Shown piece after piece: positions 25,423 through 37,631 of a stretch of 64,000 nt of DNA. Every line of letters starts with the position of its first letter. The first letter of the stretch is position 1. Both the position numbers and the translations under genes were made by a program. Where the stretch lies: the NCBI GenBank assembly GCA_034508935.3, contig CM067446.1, forward strand, positions 26,044,630 through 26,108,629, read 5' to 3'. This DNA comes from Berghia stephanieae (Eukaryota > Mollusca > Gastropoda > Nudibranchia > Aeolidiidae). Under the pieces are notes generated by a model. It saw nothing but the letters and a program-made list of their open reading frames with translations. It did no database searches and had not been told where the DNA came from.

Positions 25423-25623
25423 AACATAATTCCCTTTATTCATCCATAGGGGAGATTCGTCTTTCGGGTCTATTCTAAGGGAAGACTGGAATAACCCAAG
25501 CGATAGCCGCAGTGCAGCGCCGCAAATTTAGTTAGGGCAAAGTGACTTGCTCAAGACCACTCAGCGGCGGGTGATCGAACTCGGTACCTTTCGGGTGCCA
25601 ACCAAAGACCGTACCGCTGCCCC

Positions 25624-25625
<2 letters not shown>
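25423..25625 (-). mobile_element. SINE family C, inside hAT-like copy 2
   Basis: It occupies the same site as the SINE C of copy 1 and is nearly identical to it, so it was already present before the two copies diverged. Confidence 0.7.
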
Positions 25626-25670
<45 letters not shown>

Positions 25671-25753
25671 GGAACTAACAAAGAATACACAGGCATCTAA
25701 AATTGAAACATTCCATATTCAAAGCTAATGTTTTACTTTAAAAAATTGAGCTT

Positions 25754-26040
25754 TACAATATCCACTAAATGTGATAAAAGCGCTTTGTAAAGGGGTCCCC
25801 GGTCAACAGCAACATTTAATATGTAGGACGGGACATGCCGCCTGTTAGGCGATATTACAATTTTTCAGACAAAGACAACGCTGTTAACGGCCAGGTACTC
25901 ATTTTACACCTGAGTACGGTGAGAGAATGTGAGTAAAGAGCCTTGTCCAAAGACTCAACTATGCACCGAGCGCGAGGCTCGAACCCAGGACTTTCCGATC
26001 CCAAAGCGGGTGTCATACCACTAGACCATTATAATGCAAG
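25754..26040 (-). mobile_element. SINE family A, inside hAT-like copy 2
   Basis: It is the positional twin of the SINE A at 22922-23210, with the same head (A and B boxes) and tail and only a few substitutions. Confidence 0.85.
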
Positions 26041-26155
26041 AGACCCATGGTCGACTAGAGTACTACCTATAGTTACGTCATGACTAGACCACATAGCCGC
26101 ACTACTGTAGGAGTGTTCATTGATAGAGGGATGCGTGTGTGTCATAGAAATAGCC

Positions 26156-26194
<39 letters not shown>

Positions 26195-26915
26195 TAGTCA
26201 AACTTTAGTAGGTTTAATGAAGTCTTGTCACACACGCGTGATACACCTATACGAATTTCCCTGCCACCCAGACACACTAACATCTGATAAGGAGTGAGGG
26301 CTGTGGAAGAACCACAGACTACCGTGTGCAAACATTGGCGATTGGTATCGGATGGCAAACTGTGATCGTTTGAATTTGAAATGATTCGAAACACTCGTTA
26401 CCCCTCCGCTCGCTCGAATCCTGATCGTCTCAAGCTCGTCTCACGTGTCAAGATCGTCTCAAGCTCACAACCCGCTTGATCGTTTTGCGATCGAGTGATC
26501 GTTTTACTGACTCGCTCTTCCGGCATTGAGATCGAGCACTGACTCGTGGCTTGGCGCTCGGTCGTCGATCGAGTAAAAGCGATCAAATAACCCAACACTA
26601 GTATTCAGTGAATCAGAGTTTCCTACTAGCCGATCGCACGAAGATTCAAGACTTAACTAAAGTTTAATTTACGGTAGGTATTATGATTAAGCTCTCACAT
26701 CGCACGCCATACTATAAGAGGGAAAAATAATGTGAACAACAATTTTGTTTGGAGTTTTATTTATTTTTATTCAATCGAATGGACCCCCGACTCTGACTTT
26801 GGCAAATCGGCCACGGCCACGGTCACCGAGCCATGGCAATTTGCGACAAACGACAATTGCCACGGACCGGGAAGTAGATTTATATAATATATTGTACAAA
26901 ATTAATATTATTGCT

Positions 26916-27147
26916 CTGAAGGGAGGCCTTCCGAAAGCTGCTACATCCCCAGTATTCTTGTTCTAGTAGGAGGTTTGAGACGAGGAAAACTTTTTAAAAA
27001 TAATGAATAATGTTCTCGTGGGGTTTGGGAGGGGGAGACTTTAAATTAAAAAAAAAAAAAGTTTCCCCCCTCCCAAACCCCTACTAGAACATTATAAAAA
27101 ATAAGAATACTGGGAATGTAGGAGCTTTCGGAAGGCCTCCGGCTCTG
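26916..27147. repeat. long near-palindrome (hairpin-forming inverted repeat)
   Basis: The word GGAGGCCTTCCGAAAGCT at the left returns in inverse at 27125-27145, and an inner pair (GTTTGGGAGGGGGA / TCCCCCCTCCCAAAC) flanks an A-run. The arms are about 100-130 bp with small gaps. It could be a short foldback MITE. No gene was seen. Confidence 0.65.
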
Positions 27148-27314
27148 AATAATTGCTGTTTGTTATATCAATTTTATTGTCATCTTGATTTTGGTCTCAA
27201 TGATAAGGTACGAGATCGACTATCGTTGATTAGACTAGGTACTTTGTGATTGTGTCGTGTCCATTTTCAACACCAAATCTTGTTTCTCTAATTTCCCGAG
27301 TCCTGACACAGGTG

Positions 27315-27400
27315 TCCAGATGGCTAAGTGGTAGTTGACGGTTCATCAACTGCCAAGGTGTCAAATTGGAACTCTTCAGCTACTCGTGGTGATTTCAGTT
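27315..27400 (+). repeat. tRNA-like sequence, possible SINE head or tRNA relic
   Basis: TCCAGATGGCTAAGTGGTAG matches an A box and GGTGTCAAATTGGAA is a weak B-box remnant at the expected spacing. No complete cloverleaf is apparent, so a functional tRNA is unlikely. Confidence 0.35.
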
Positions 27401-27755
27401 GACCCTTGATTTGCGGGCATACGATTCTCGAATCTCGTCACTTTCCTCCAATAATACATTCCTTGTCAATTGTTGTGGAAAGGATCGAGTCGGCACTCGT
27501 TGGCATTTGTTCTTAATTTTTATAAGTCTTTTCACAGTTACCAACACTTACCTTTTTTCCCATTTTTACGTAACCATTCACTACATTATATAACATTAGT
27601 TCATGCCTCTTCTCCACAGAGTTCAGTTTATCATATTATTTTCAAGAAAATCATCCTTCCTGTTATATCGAAACTATTAACAAGGCCTTTGTGTACATTC
27701 TATCTCTATACCATAGTATCCACCATCATCCTCAAGATTATTTAGCCAGTAAATC

Positions 27756-27948
27756 ATGACATATGAAGAGCCTCTATCACGGCAACAATCAACAGGTTAT
27801 GAGCCCAGGATGCCAAGATACAGACTCATTTTTAATGGTGATGAACGAATATTCGAACTATGGCAAGTTAGATTTCTAGGACACCTCCAAATTCTAAACC
27901 TTGACACTGTTCTAGACAAAGACAATACTGAAGTACCAGACCCCAGAA
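27756..27948 (+). mobile_element. short gag-like fossil of an LTR element
   Basis: The frame MPRYRLIFNGDERIFELWQVRFLGHLQ resembles the N-terminal Gag of Copia-type LTR elements, from memory of that family. Only about 190 bp remain. It is broken, with no LTRs seen, and it abuts the LINE that follows. Confidence 0.45.
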
Positions 27949-30900
27949 GAATTCTGAAGCCCAAGCCCAAGCTGGGCAGCCCCAGCCAGAAAGGTGTTGA
28001 CCCGCCACGATCTGCCTGCTTCAGAGGGTGCCTGGAGCTTAGAGCTTGCAAGCTTGACAAGTGGATCGTTAAACTGTGTACCAGGCAAGCAAATGAAAAA
28101 GAAAACGAAGTCCCCAGCTCTTCGATTAGCAAGCCGGAATGTAAGAACTATGCACTCAGGACTGACAGATGACCTTCAGGCCGTGGACGATGCTTGAAAA
28201 ACAGCAGTAATTGATCGTGAACTTAACAGACTGAACATCGACATAGTAGCCTTGCAGGAAACGCGACTCCCAGAGAGTGGATCCCTGAAGGAGGAACACT
28301 TTACATTATTCTGGCAAGGAAAAGGCACAGAAGACATGAGGGAGCACGGTGTTGGATTTGCAGTATGCCATACATTGCTTCCTATGATCGAACCGCCAAC
28401 AGACGGCACCGAGAGAATTTTAAAGCTGCGCATGTCATCCATGCAGGGCTCGGTGAACCTTGTTTGCGTCTACATCCCAACACTGCAAGCTTCAGTTGAA
28501 GTAAAGGACCAATTCTATGAGTCATTAGACGCCATTGTCAACAATATCCCAGAAGTGGAGCACATCTACCTTCTTTGCGACTTTAACGCGCAAGTTGGTG
28601 CTGACAAAGAATCATGGCCAAGCACTTTGGGGCACCACGGCATAGGAAAGATGAATGAGAATTGTCAGAGGCTTCTTGAACTCTGCTGCTATGCGTGACG
28701 AACACCTACTTTCAGAACAAGGCATGTCACAAGGTGTCATGGAGACATCCAAGGTCAAAACACTGGCATCAGCTGGACATGATCATCACTAAGTGCGATT
28801 CTTTAAACAATGTTTGCAACACCAGGTCCTATCAAAGCGCTGATTGCGACACCGATCACTCCTTTGTTGCCACAAGGGTGAAACTGACACCAAAGAAACT
28901 TCATCACTCAAAGAGAAAGGGCCAGCCCAGGATCAACATCAACAAGACAGCTTATTGGGAAAAGAATATAGAGTTCAACGAGCAACTTGAGAAGACTCTC
29001 AACACAGCTCATAGAAAAGCAGAATGAAATGCACAGGACAGCTGGAACTCTCTTAGAAACGCCATTTACAGCACTGCAGTTCTGACATACGGCAAAAGGA
29101 GCGCAAGATAATGATTGGTTTGAAGCAGTGATGATACTTTTCCGCGGTTTTCTTTCCTTTCCTCGGTTTTCCTCCTCAGATCCTCGATCCGCGGATATTT
29201 CCTTCATTTCCTCCTTTTACTGTTTTTTTAATATAATAAATCTTTAAAAAATACCTCCTTTTTAAAAAAAAAATATATATATATATAAATTTCCTCCTTT
29301 TACTGGACTCCGGGCGTTTTAAAATTGTACTCAAAAGAAGTCATCCTGCCTACTTTCCTGTGGTGCAAGAATGTTCTTGGTGAGTTTTCCGTTTTTTCCG
29401 AGACTTTTCCTCCTTTTTGACTTTTTGTGAGTATCATCACTGTTGAAGCCAGTATTACTGAGATGGAGCAGTCATTGATGCCAAGCGCAGCGCACTTGTC
29501 AGCTATAAACATGAACCAAGTCCGAGGAACCCACAGGCGTTGCGAGCTGCACGCAGCAAAGCACAACAAACAGCACAACATTGCGCCAACGACTACTGGC
29601 TTCAGTTGTTGGACAACATCCAGCAAGCGTCTGACAGTGGCAACATAAGGCCCATGTATGAGGGCATCAAACAGGCGACAGGCAAATCTACAAAGAAAAC
29701 TGCGCCTATTAAATCAAAGACAGGGAAGCCATCACAGACAAGGACAAGCAGATGGGAAAATGGGTAGAGCACTACTTGGAACTCTACGCCAGAGAAAACT
29801 CTGTCACCCAAAAAGCGTTAGACGCAAATGAAGAACTGCCAGTACTGGAAGAACTAGACGCAGAACCAATTATGGAGGAGCTAAGCAAAGCAATTGATGC
29901 TCTGGCCTGTGGCAGAGCACCCGGTGACGACAACATTCCACCCGAAATCATCAAATGTGTAAAGTCAGCCCCCTTGGAACCACTACATAAACTCCTGTGT
30001 CTTTGCTGGAGAGAAGGCAAGGTACCCCAGGATATGCGTGACGCCAAGATTATCACCCTCTAAAAAAAAACAAGGGAGACCATAGTGACTGTAATAACTA
30101 TAGGGGAATCTCTCTACTGAGCATTGTGGGTAAAGTCTTTGCGCGCGTTGTCCTCGCTCGACTGCAAGTCCTCGCTGAAAGTATCTACCTAGAGTCGCAG
30201 TGTGGCTTCAGTGGACATGATCTTCTCAGTACATCAGCTTCAGGAGAATTGCAGAGAACAGCAGAGCCCCTCTACATTGCATTTATTGACCTGACAAAGG
30301 CATTTGACCTTGTTAGCAGGAAGGGCCTTTTCCAGCTGCTAAAGAAGATTGGCTGTCCTCCTCAGCAGCTTAGCATCATTGCCTCCTTCCACAACGACAT
30401 GAAGGGCACCATCAGCTACGACGGTGGAGCCTCTGAACTCTTCCCCATGCGCAGCGGCGTGAAACAAGGCTGTATCCTCGCACCGACTTTGTTTGGTATA
30501 TTTTTCTCCTTACTGCTGAAGTTTGCATTCAAACAGTCCCCAGAAGGAATCCACTTACACATCAGAAGTGATGGGAAGCTGTTCAATCTGGCACGGCTGA
30601 GAGCAAAGACCAAGGTCCGCACAGTCCTCCTAAGGGAAATGCCATTTGCAGATGATGCAGCTCTATGCGCGCATACCGAGGAAGACCTTCAGCGGCTGAT
30701 GGACAGGTTTTCCCACGCATGCAGGGAATTCGGGCTGACAATCAGCATCAAGAAAACAAATGTAATGTGTCAGGATGTCCACTCTATACCATCAATTTAC
30801 ATTGACAACGGGGAGCTAGAAGTCACTGATCACTTCACATACCTGGGCACAACCATCACCAGCAACCTCTCACTTGATGCAGAATTAGACAAGCGCATCG

Positions 30901-31640
30901 CCAAAGCTGCCACTGTCGTGGCACAACTGAGCAAGAGAGAATGTGGACCAACAACCAACTCACTTTGAACACCAAACTCAAGAGTATACCAGGCATGTGT
31001 ACTCAGTAGCCTACTGTATGGCAGTGAATCCTGGACAACATATGCCAGACAGGAGAACTGCCTGGAAAACTTCCACATTAGCTGTCTACGACGAATTCTC
31101 GGCATCAGGTGGCAGGACAGACTCACTAACAATGCAGTGCGAGAAAGAGCGAACTCCCTCAGTATGGATCTCATGCTCTGCCAGCGACGTTTGCGATGGC
31201 TTGGTCACGTACACAGGATGGATGATGGACGCATACCCAAAGACATCATGTACGGTGAACTAGCTTCTGGACGGCGATCAACTGGCCGTCCATATCTGAA
31301 CTTCTATGATGTCTGCAAACGAGACATGAAATTGACAGGCATCGACTCAAACACATGGGAGTCACTTGCTGACGACTGCAGCAGCTGGAGATATGCAGTG
31401 ATGGAGGGAGTAAGAGGGGTGAGGAGAGGAGAAAGAAGTTTGAGGAGAGGAGAGCGAGGAGGAAAGAGAGGCAGCAGATCCAAATACCAAACACACAGTC
31501 AAACTACGTGCAACAACTGTGGTATAGACTGCCATGCAAGGATTGGTCTGCTGAGTCACACCCGTCGTTGCTCAACAAGACTGATGAGACTAAAGCCATA
31601 CAGGGCGCAAACCATCGTCTCTTGAGACAGAAAGATGCCT
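27949..31640 (+). mobile_element. decayed APE-type LINE with C-terminal C2H2 finger
   Basis: Endonuclease motifs (NVRTMHSGL, LNIDIVALQETRL, YLLCDFNAQVGAD, WRHPRSKHWHQLD, SADCDTDHSF) run from 28120 to 29030. RT motifs (FIDLTKAFDLV, SGVKQGCILAPTLFGIFF, FADDAAL, FTYLGTTI) run from 29890 to 30960. A C-terminal CNNCGIDCHARIGLLSHTRRC finger lies at 31510-31580. The family is abundant in animal genomes and looks RTE-related; the clade is not certain. At least one stop (28197) and several frameshifts (about 28697, 29750, 30063, 30965) break it, and a 315-bp MITE sits at 29127. It ends directly in a TA microsatellite. Confidence 0.85.
29127..29441. mobile_element. 315-bp hAT-like MITE inserted in the C2H2 LINE
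   Basis: The ends are perfect 11-bp inverted repeats, AGTGATGATAC and GTATCATCACT. They are flanked by TTTGAAGC (29119-29126) and GTTGAAGC (29442-29449), an 8-bp duplication with one mismatch. The LINE reading (NDWFEA..) is split exactly here. The interior is pyrimidine-rich (TTTCCTCC words) and noncoding. Confidence 0.82.
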
Positions 31641-31679
31641 TATATATATATAATATATATTATATATATATATTATATA

Positions 31680-31731
<52 letters not shown>

Positions 31732-31760
31732 ATATATTAATATATATAATATATATATAT

Positions 31761-31792
<32 letters not shown>

Positions 31793-31809
31793 ATTATATA
31801 TATATAATC
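31638..31809. repeat. TA microsatellite at the 3' end of the C2H2 LINE
   Basis: An imperfect (TA)n of about 170 bp begins within 15 bp of the LINE stop codon, so it is probably the LINE tail, later expanded. Confidence 0.9.
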
Positions 31810-32216
31810 TGTAAATGTATTTTGATACATACATATTCTTTTTAAATTTGTTTGATAATAAACATGATTTGAGATTATTAATATATCCGTGGCAAAAGTT
31901 TTCCTCAACGCCCAATCACATACATTCAATTTCACCTTGTTCAGTCTTGGTTAAAATTGTTTGAGTCCCGTTATATATGCGTGGCAAAAATTTCCCAAAT
32001 CCACAACACAATCACCATGCATGTTCTTTTTGACACCGTGTTCAGTCTCGTGAAAGATTGGGTGAGCATGTCCGTTTTTTGTTCGTTCGGAACGATGGCC
32101 AATTACAGTGACACAGACTACTCAGTGGTTTCTTCTTACTAGCTCGTTGATAGTTGAAGGAGAAGGGGAGAGACAAATGGTCTGGATTTTTCTCTGTGTC
32201 GGTACCTGTTGCCTTC

Positions 32217-32482
<266 letters not shown>

Positions 32483-32547
32483 TCTTTCCCTTTGCCTTTC
32501 TTTTTATTTCTCTTTTCTTCTATTTTAAAATATAGAATTCATAAGGT

Positions 32548-32785
32548 TCACCACCACCACACCATCATCCCTAGCACCACTACTACTACAAATAACACCA
32601 CATCATCCCTACCTCCACTACCACTACAACCAGCACAACATCATCCCTACCACCACTACCACTACAACTACCACCACATCATCATTCCTACCACAGCTAC
32701 TACAACCACCACCACACAGTCATCCATATGACCACTACTACTACTACAACTACCTTAACATCATCATCCTTACTACAACCACACC
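32548..32785. repeat. degenerate CCA/CTA-rich minisatellite
   Basis: Words such as CATCATCCCTACCACCACTA recur about five times. Confidence 0.75.
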
Positions 32786-33037
32786 AAATGTTGTAATTAC
32801 ACTTTTCAACTTTTAAAATTCCACCAAGTCGTGTTAGAAATTGCTGCGAGACAAATTTTGGATCCCATCTCAGTGAATTTTAGTGAAATTCAAATTTATA
32901 GATTATGGTCGCATGGATGGGTCATTTTCTTCACGATGAAAAATGTCCTCCTTTTTTGTGACCAGTCATTCTCACCCCTGATTATATATATATTACACAC
33001 ACAATTAGGCAAAGTTAGGATTTGGCATTTATTTTGT

Positions 33038-33038
33038 A

Positions 33039-33113
<75 letters not shown>
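33038..33113. repeat. TA microsatellite just upstream of the caspase start codon
   Basis: A pure (TA)n of about 75 bp ends 5 bp before the first Met codon of the caspase-like gene. Confidence 0.9.
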
Positions 33114-33114
<1 letters not shown>

Positions 33115-33118
<4 letters not shown>

Positions 33119-33201
33119 ATGATGGCAACCAAGAGTGGAAATGGTATTCAGCCAGATGAGGATTCAAACAACCCAAGCGTTCTGCCAAGACTAGAAGTAG
33201 G
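33115..33201 (+). CDS. caspase-like gene, exon 1 (start codon and short prodomain)
   Basis: This is the first exon of the caspase-like gene. Two Met codons stand in a row at 33119 and 33122, and about 27 residues of polar sequence (MATKSGNGIQPDEDSNN...) follow without a death domain, as in effector caspases. The exon ends in a good donor (gg|GTAGGT, intron from 33202) in phase 2, which matches the acceptor at 34261-34262. An AG at 33113-33114 could instead be an acceptor, so an upstream exon is not excluded. A TA microsatellite ends directly upstream. This is the least certain exon, because it is short and has no domain match; support comes from the open frame, the donor and the phase. Confidence 0.5.
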
Positions 33202-33209
33202 GTAGGTTA

Positions 33210-33568
33210 TTTCTCTTCTTCTTCTTCTTCTTCTTCTTCTTCTTCTTCTTCTTCTTCTTCTTCTTCTTCTTCTTCTTCTTTCTTCTTCTTTCTTCTTCTT
33301 CTTTTCTTCTTCTTTTTCTTCTTTCTTTTTCTTCTTTTTTCTTCTTCTTCTTCTTCTTCTTTCTTCTTCTTTCTTCTTCTTCTTCTTCTTCTTCATTCTT
33401 CTTCTTCATCTTCTTCTTCATCTTCTTCTTCATCTCTTCTTCTTCATTCTTTCTTCTTCTTCTTCTATCTTCTTCTTCTATCTTTTCATTCTTCATCTTC
33501 ATCTTTCATCTTCATCTTCATTCATCATATCATCTATCATCATCATCATCATTCATATCATATTATCA

Positions 33569-33603
<35 letters not shown>

Positions 33604-33614
33604 TATTATTATTA

Positions 33615-33664
<50 letters not shown>

Positions 33665-33890
33665 TATTATTATTATTATTATTATATTATTATTTATTAT
33701 TATTTATTATTATACTTCATCTTTTTCTTCTTCTTCTATTATTATTGTTATTATTATTGTTATTATTATTGTTATTATTATTATTATTAAATTATTATTA
33801 TTATTATTATTAATTATTAATTATTAATTATTGTTATTATTGTTATTATTATTATTATTGTTATTATTATTATTATTACAGTTGACTCGC
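33210..33890. repeat. CTT then ATT microsatellite field in caspase intron 1
   Basis: (CTT)n with variants runs from 33210 to about 33530, followed by (ATT)n and (TTG)-interrupted ATT to 33890. It fills most of the 1.06-kb intron. Confidence 0.92.
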
Positions 33891-34262
33891 AATCATTTTT
33901 TTGAATAATAATATTTAAAATGGCAAAATCACTTATTCTTAATAGTTTCAAAGGATTCATAAATGAATTGGTGCATCATAAAAAAAGCAAACGCTGTTGA
34001 TTACAGTTACAATAAATTCAGTACTTGATAAAAGGTGAAGATTCATTAAGTGCATGTGTAGAGGAATCATTTGAAACATTAAAGCATGAACTTTTAAGAA
34101 TTTTATATTATCACTCGATGCAAAAACGCCTTTCACTTTGAGTTTCTTTGATTTTTGTTAATTACATTTAGTTTTGTCCTTGCATTTATCTCCTAAAAAG
34201 TTTACAAACACATTTGACAGCAGGTACTTTAATTTTAAATTTGAGCTATTTTTCACTCACAG

Positions 34263-34499
34263 ATCAGGTGAATCTTCTGGAGTACCATTGCCAGAGTCCA
34301 GTGTGAAAAGATACCCAAATGGTGGTGGAATAGCAATCATCATTGACAATAGAGAGTTTGATTCATCGTTCAAAAATCGAAAGGGGTCTGCCGCTGATTC
34401 TGATAAATTATACTCCATGTTTAACACTTTAGGTTTTGAGGAAATTCGTTATGAAAGAAACAAGAGTTGTGCAGAAATTGAAAGATTCTTGGGAAGAAG
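34263..34499 (+). CDS. caspase-like gene, exon 2 (N-terminal half of large subunit)
   Basis: The exon encodes about residues 29-106 of the predicted protein. It opens the p20 fold with YPNGGGIAIIIDNREF, matching the first core strand of caspases (caspase-3 GLCIIINNKNF). NRKGSAADSD follows at the place of the S1-pocket Arg loop (caspase-3 SRSGTDVDA), and that Arg is kept at about residue 67. LYSMFNTLGFEEIRYERNKSCAEIERFL then matches the next helix and strand. The acceptor is tttttcactcacag and the donor is aag|GTAGGT. It starts and ends in phase 2, consistent with both neighbours. The 6.4-kb intron after it contains an LTR-element fossil, a pogo-like TIR element and two retroposons. Confidence 0.85.
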
Positions 34500-34829
34500 G
34501 TAGGTTTTCGTTGAGTCTCAATCAATGGTAATTGGTCTTATTTAACAAATCTATATTATTTGGGTCCTTGAAATCAGCAACTTCTCTATTAGGGAAACCA
34601 GGCAAATTGAGACAAAATCTCAGGGAGTGGAATTTTCCCCATTCGGGACAGGCCTTGACTAATCAAGACAAATCACCACCTTGGGACTGCAAAAGTTTGT
34701 TAACTTTAAGCTATGTTGACATATCAAAATTCAAGGAAAATGTGTGGGACATAGAAAATGGTGGGTGGTTGGATAGTCATTATCAGTCATGATTTTGAGA
34801 TTTGTTTTTCCCCGCTTCAAAGCTAGACT

Positions 34830-36720
34830 CATTCCTTTTAACATTATACTTCCAGTTCTGCTTCATTGATGTGAAACCCATCCTCCATTCTCAACGATGC
34901 AGCATCCTCCACAATCTCCCCAGAAATCTGTACTCGCATCACATCAGACTTTGCTTTCATCTCCTTCATCTGCGATCCACCTTCTGGCAACAGGCTCATG
35001 ACAAGACACCTTGTTCAGGATTTCTCTGGCAAGATTGTCATCATGCTGTGACACTACTTTGTCCCAACTCGTGTCCTTTGTCAGTCTTTTTACAAAACTG
35101 CACTCTACTCTCATCAACCTCCCACTGGGTAGTGACTGATCACCTTCCCTAACACTAAAAACCTCTCTTTTTGTGATTTTGTCATCGAATATGAACACTG
35201 AATCTCTCTTCCGTTTTTGCTTCGAGCCATGAGTAAACAATTGTAACCCTAACACACGAACATCATTTAAAGAAACTGGGTCTTTTGTCCTGAGGCCATA
35301 CTTTGCCAAATGAGCCTTAACATTACCCACTTGAACGAATTTCTTGTTGACCCATATGTCATTGATGTAATGATCTGTTGCCTGTCAAATGGTACTGTTA
35401 ATCCAAGCACTTTCGAAAGTATCTTTGTCATCACTTTTGGAGAAATGTTAAGACCAAATCCTCATGCCCTTATATCTCACAGCTTGAAATCGTTGTAATG
35501 AATTCACTATATGCACCTGCAAACAAACTTTTTTCAGATCTAACAAACTAGCACTGTCTTCCATTCTCCACTTACTTTTCTTGCCCTGACATATTGCAGT
35601 ATCCGTCACTGGATGGCTACTCACATACTCATATTAACCTCACGATAATCCAACACTGGTCTGATTTTCTTTCGTATTAGGCTGCTTTGCTGCTATCACT
35701 GGTATAACACCATTCACCTAGCCATGAGCATCAGTTTGATGGGGCACCATCCATCCGTCCTCAGTCCACTTGTCTATTTCTTCCTCCCATTTCATACTGT
35801 GCACATGTGTTACTGAGAATTAGTTCTCCATCCTTCCTTTTCCACTTCCCAAAACCAAATCTGGCTGTGAAATCATGTTCTTCAATTTCCAATTGATTTC
35901 CATGTCGGTAATTGTTATCATTGGCCATGGCACAGTTACCAACATTAAAACTTGCAGTGTTGTTTCCATCAATGGAGAGACCTCCGAGACAATAAATACA
36001 ATCCAAGCCCATTATAAGATCAAGGCCACAAACCAAATCAACAACCACCAAACATTGTAATCAAATGTGCTGACCATCTACTTCTACATTTGCATTTACG
36101 TCATCTGAACGAGTGATCTGCCCATTTAACATACAGATCATCCTTTAAGTTTCTCGTGGCACCAATCCGGTCATTAGACTGAACTTTTCTGATATTACTG
36201 ACTGCTGACAACCAGTATCCAACAATGCCCTTCCAGCCACTCCACCAACTTTAACATCAATGAACACCTCCTTATTGTTTATGATAGAGGAAAATCTAGT
36301 GTTAACAATGTCCCTCGCCACCTATTTCTCTGCTTATAATTCCTCTTCATGTGACCGATTTTGCTGCACGCATTACATTTCACAGTTGTAGCTGAATTCT
36401 CCCTCCTGTTGTTTGGGCACTGTTTTGCTGTGTAACCAACTCCCTTGCAAAAATACCATGTGAATTTTGAGACTACTGGTTGAATTACCGTACCCACATC
36501 TGTAATAGATGTCCGCATTGATAATATCATCCACGCCCAATCAACCAACCCTGGCAATCCCATGTCTTCCACCGCTGCTGCTGCCATCTTCAATTAGGCT
36601 GCAACATCAAAAGAGGCTCTGGTTCCCTTTACCTCATAATACCTACTAACCGTTTCAGATTAGCCATGTACACATTGACTGTTTCACTGACTTCTAAAAC
36701 TGCTTCGGAGCTTGTCGTAG
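34830..36720 (-). mobile_element. LTR-retrotransposon fossil (Ty3-like), caspase intron 2
   Basis: On the minus strand the parts appear in order: a zinc-knuckle region near 36330-36470, a protease-like region with the DTG motif near 36200, and reverse-transcriptase-like remnants from about 35900 to 34950. No LTRs or target duplication were recognised. It is an old, broken copy with many breaks. Lying antisense inside a caspase intron, it seems unrelated to the gene's function. Confidence 0.7.
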
Positions 36721-37103
36721 TCCGTGTATTGTTTGTCACCAAACACCTGAAAGAGTTATCCCTTTAACTGTTCATATTATGTTTGTCATCATCCGATAAC
36801 TGCTTATACACACTGAGGGCTGTCCCTGTTAAGAACAATGGGACAATTGTACTTAGTTCAGTTGCCTTCTGCAATGTTGCAACCAGTTCTAATTTTTCTA
36901 GCCACTCACTATTGTCTACTAATATTGGTACTGTCATAACTTCTCATAATGTACAGTGGAACCTCCCGATAACGACATGCCATGGGACCAAGTTTTTATG
37001 TCGTTATCCGGAGGTGTCGTTATTTAGAGGTTTCCAAGATGGCGGACAAAGTGGGCGTGGTAAGGCCCACGGGACCAGTTTTTATTAACATTGACAAAAC
37101 AAA

Positions 37104-37383
37104 CAAAACATTGTAGTGTATTCCTCTTAGAGGGTTCTTGTGGGTGTGTCTGGATGAGACTTTTAGGTGATCTGAACTGAGTACACTGATAGTGTGCTCC
37201 TGGAATCTACATCTGTTCCCTATTTAAACCATTCCCCTCTGTCTTACTTTTTCTTATGTCATTTCAATTGTAATTGTAAATCTAGAATGTTTTTTACTAT
37301 CCAATTTTCTTCCTTTTTACTGGCGCTGATATGACATAGATGTGTCACAAGCGCTGTAAAACCCTTTAAAACAAACAAAAACA
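37104..37383 (+). mobile_element. B retroposon copy 2, 5'-truncated
   Basis: The 3' half of B, from AGTGTATTCCTCTTAG to the hairpin (GGCGCT..AAGCGCT) and A-rich tail, lies inside the pogo-like element. Its divergence is moderate. Confidence 0.8.
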
Positions 37384-37436
37384 GGTAATTCGGACGCTGC
37401 GAGTTAGATAAAATTCCTCCTCCTCCTCCTCCCACA

Positions 37437-37518
37437 AAAACACTACTACTACTACTACTACTTCTACTACTACTTACTATACTACTACTACTATTATTAT
37501 TATTATTATTATTATTAT

Positions 37519-37593
<75 letters not shown>

Positions 37594-37613
37594 GACTACT
37601 ACTATCACCACAT
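37437..37613. repeat. CTA/ATT trinucleotide microsatellite
   Basis: (ACT)n interrupted by (ATT)n, about 175 bp. Confidence 0.93.
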
Positions 37614-37631
37614 AATATCACATTTTCCAAG

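Larger units (their letters stand above)
23788..26600. mobile_element. hAT-like non-autonomous element, copy 2, complete ends
   Basis: It starts TAGTGCTGGGT and ends with the inverse ACCCAACACTA. It is flanked by GTATTCAG at 23780-23787 and 26601-26608, an 8-bp target duplication diagnostic of hAT. The left duplication is shared with copy 1. Differences from copy 1 are mainly microsatellite lengths and small indels. It has no open transposase frame, so mobilisation would need a transposase from elsewhere. Confidence 0.85.

Noticed and set aside
33148-33502. Lys/Glu/Arg-rich frames, minus strand
   Set aside because: They are produced by the (CTT)n microsatellite in caspase intron 1.
34532-34792. 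Extra caspase exon after exon 2
   Set aside because: The frame has no caspase similarity, and exon 2 joins exon 3 without a gap in the family alignment.
34830-36720. Host zinc-knuckle protein gene
   Set aside because: The order knuckle, protease-like, RT-like on one strand fits an old LTR-element fossil, not a host gene.
37259-37630. Poly-Ser/Asn frame, minus strand
   Set aside because: It translates the CTA/ATT microsatellite and part of B copy 2.
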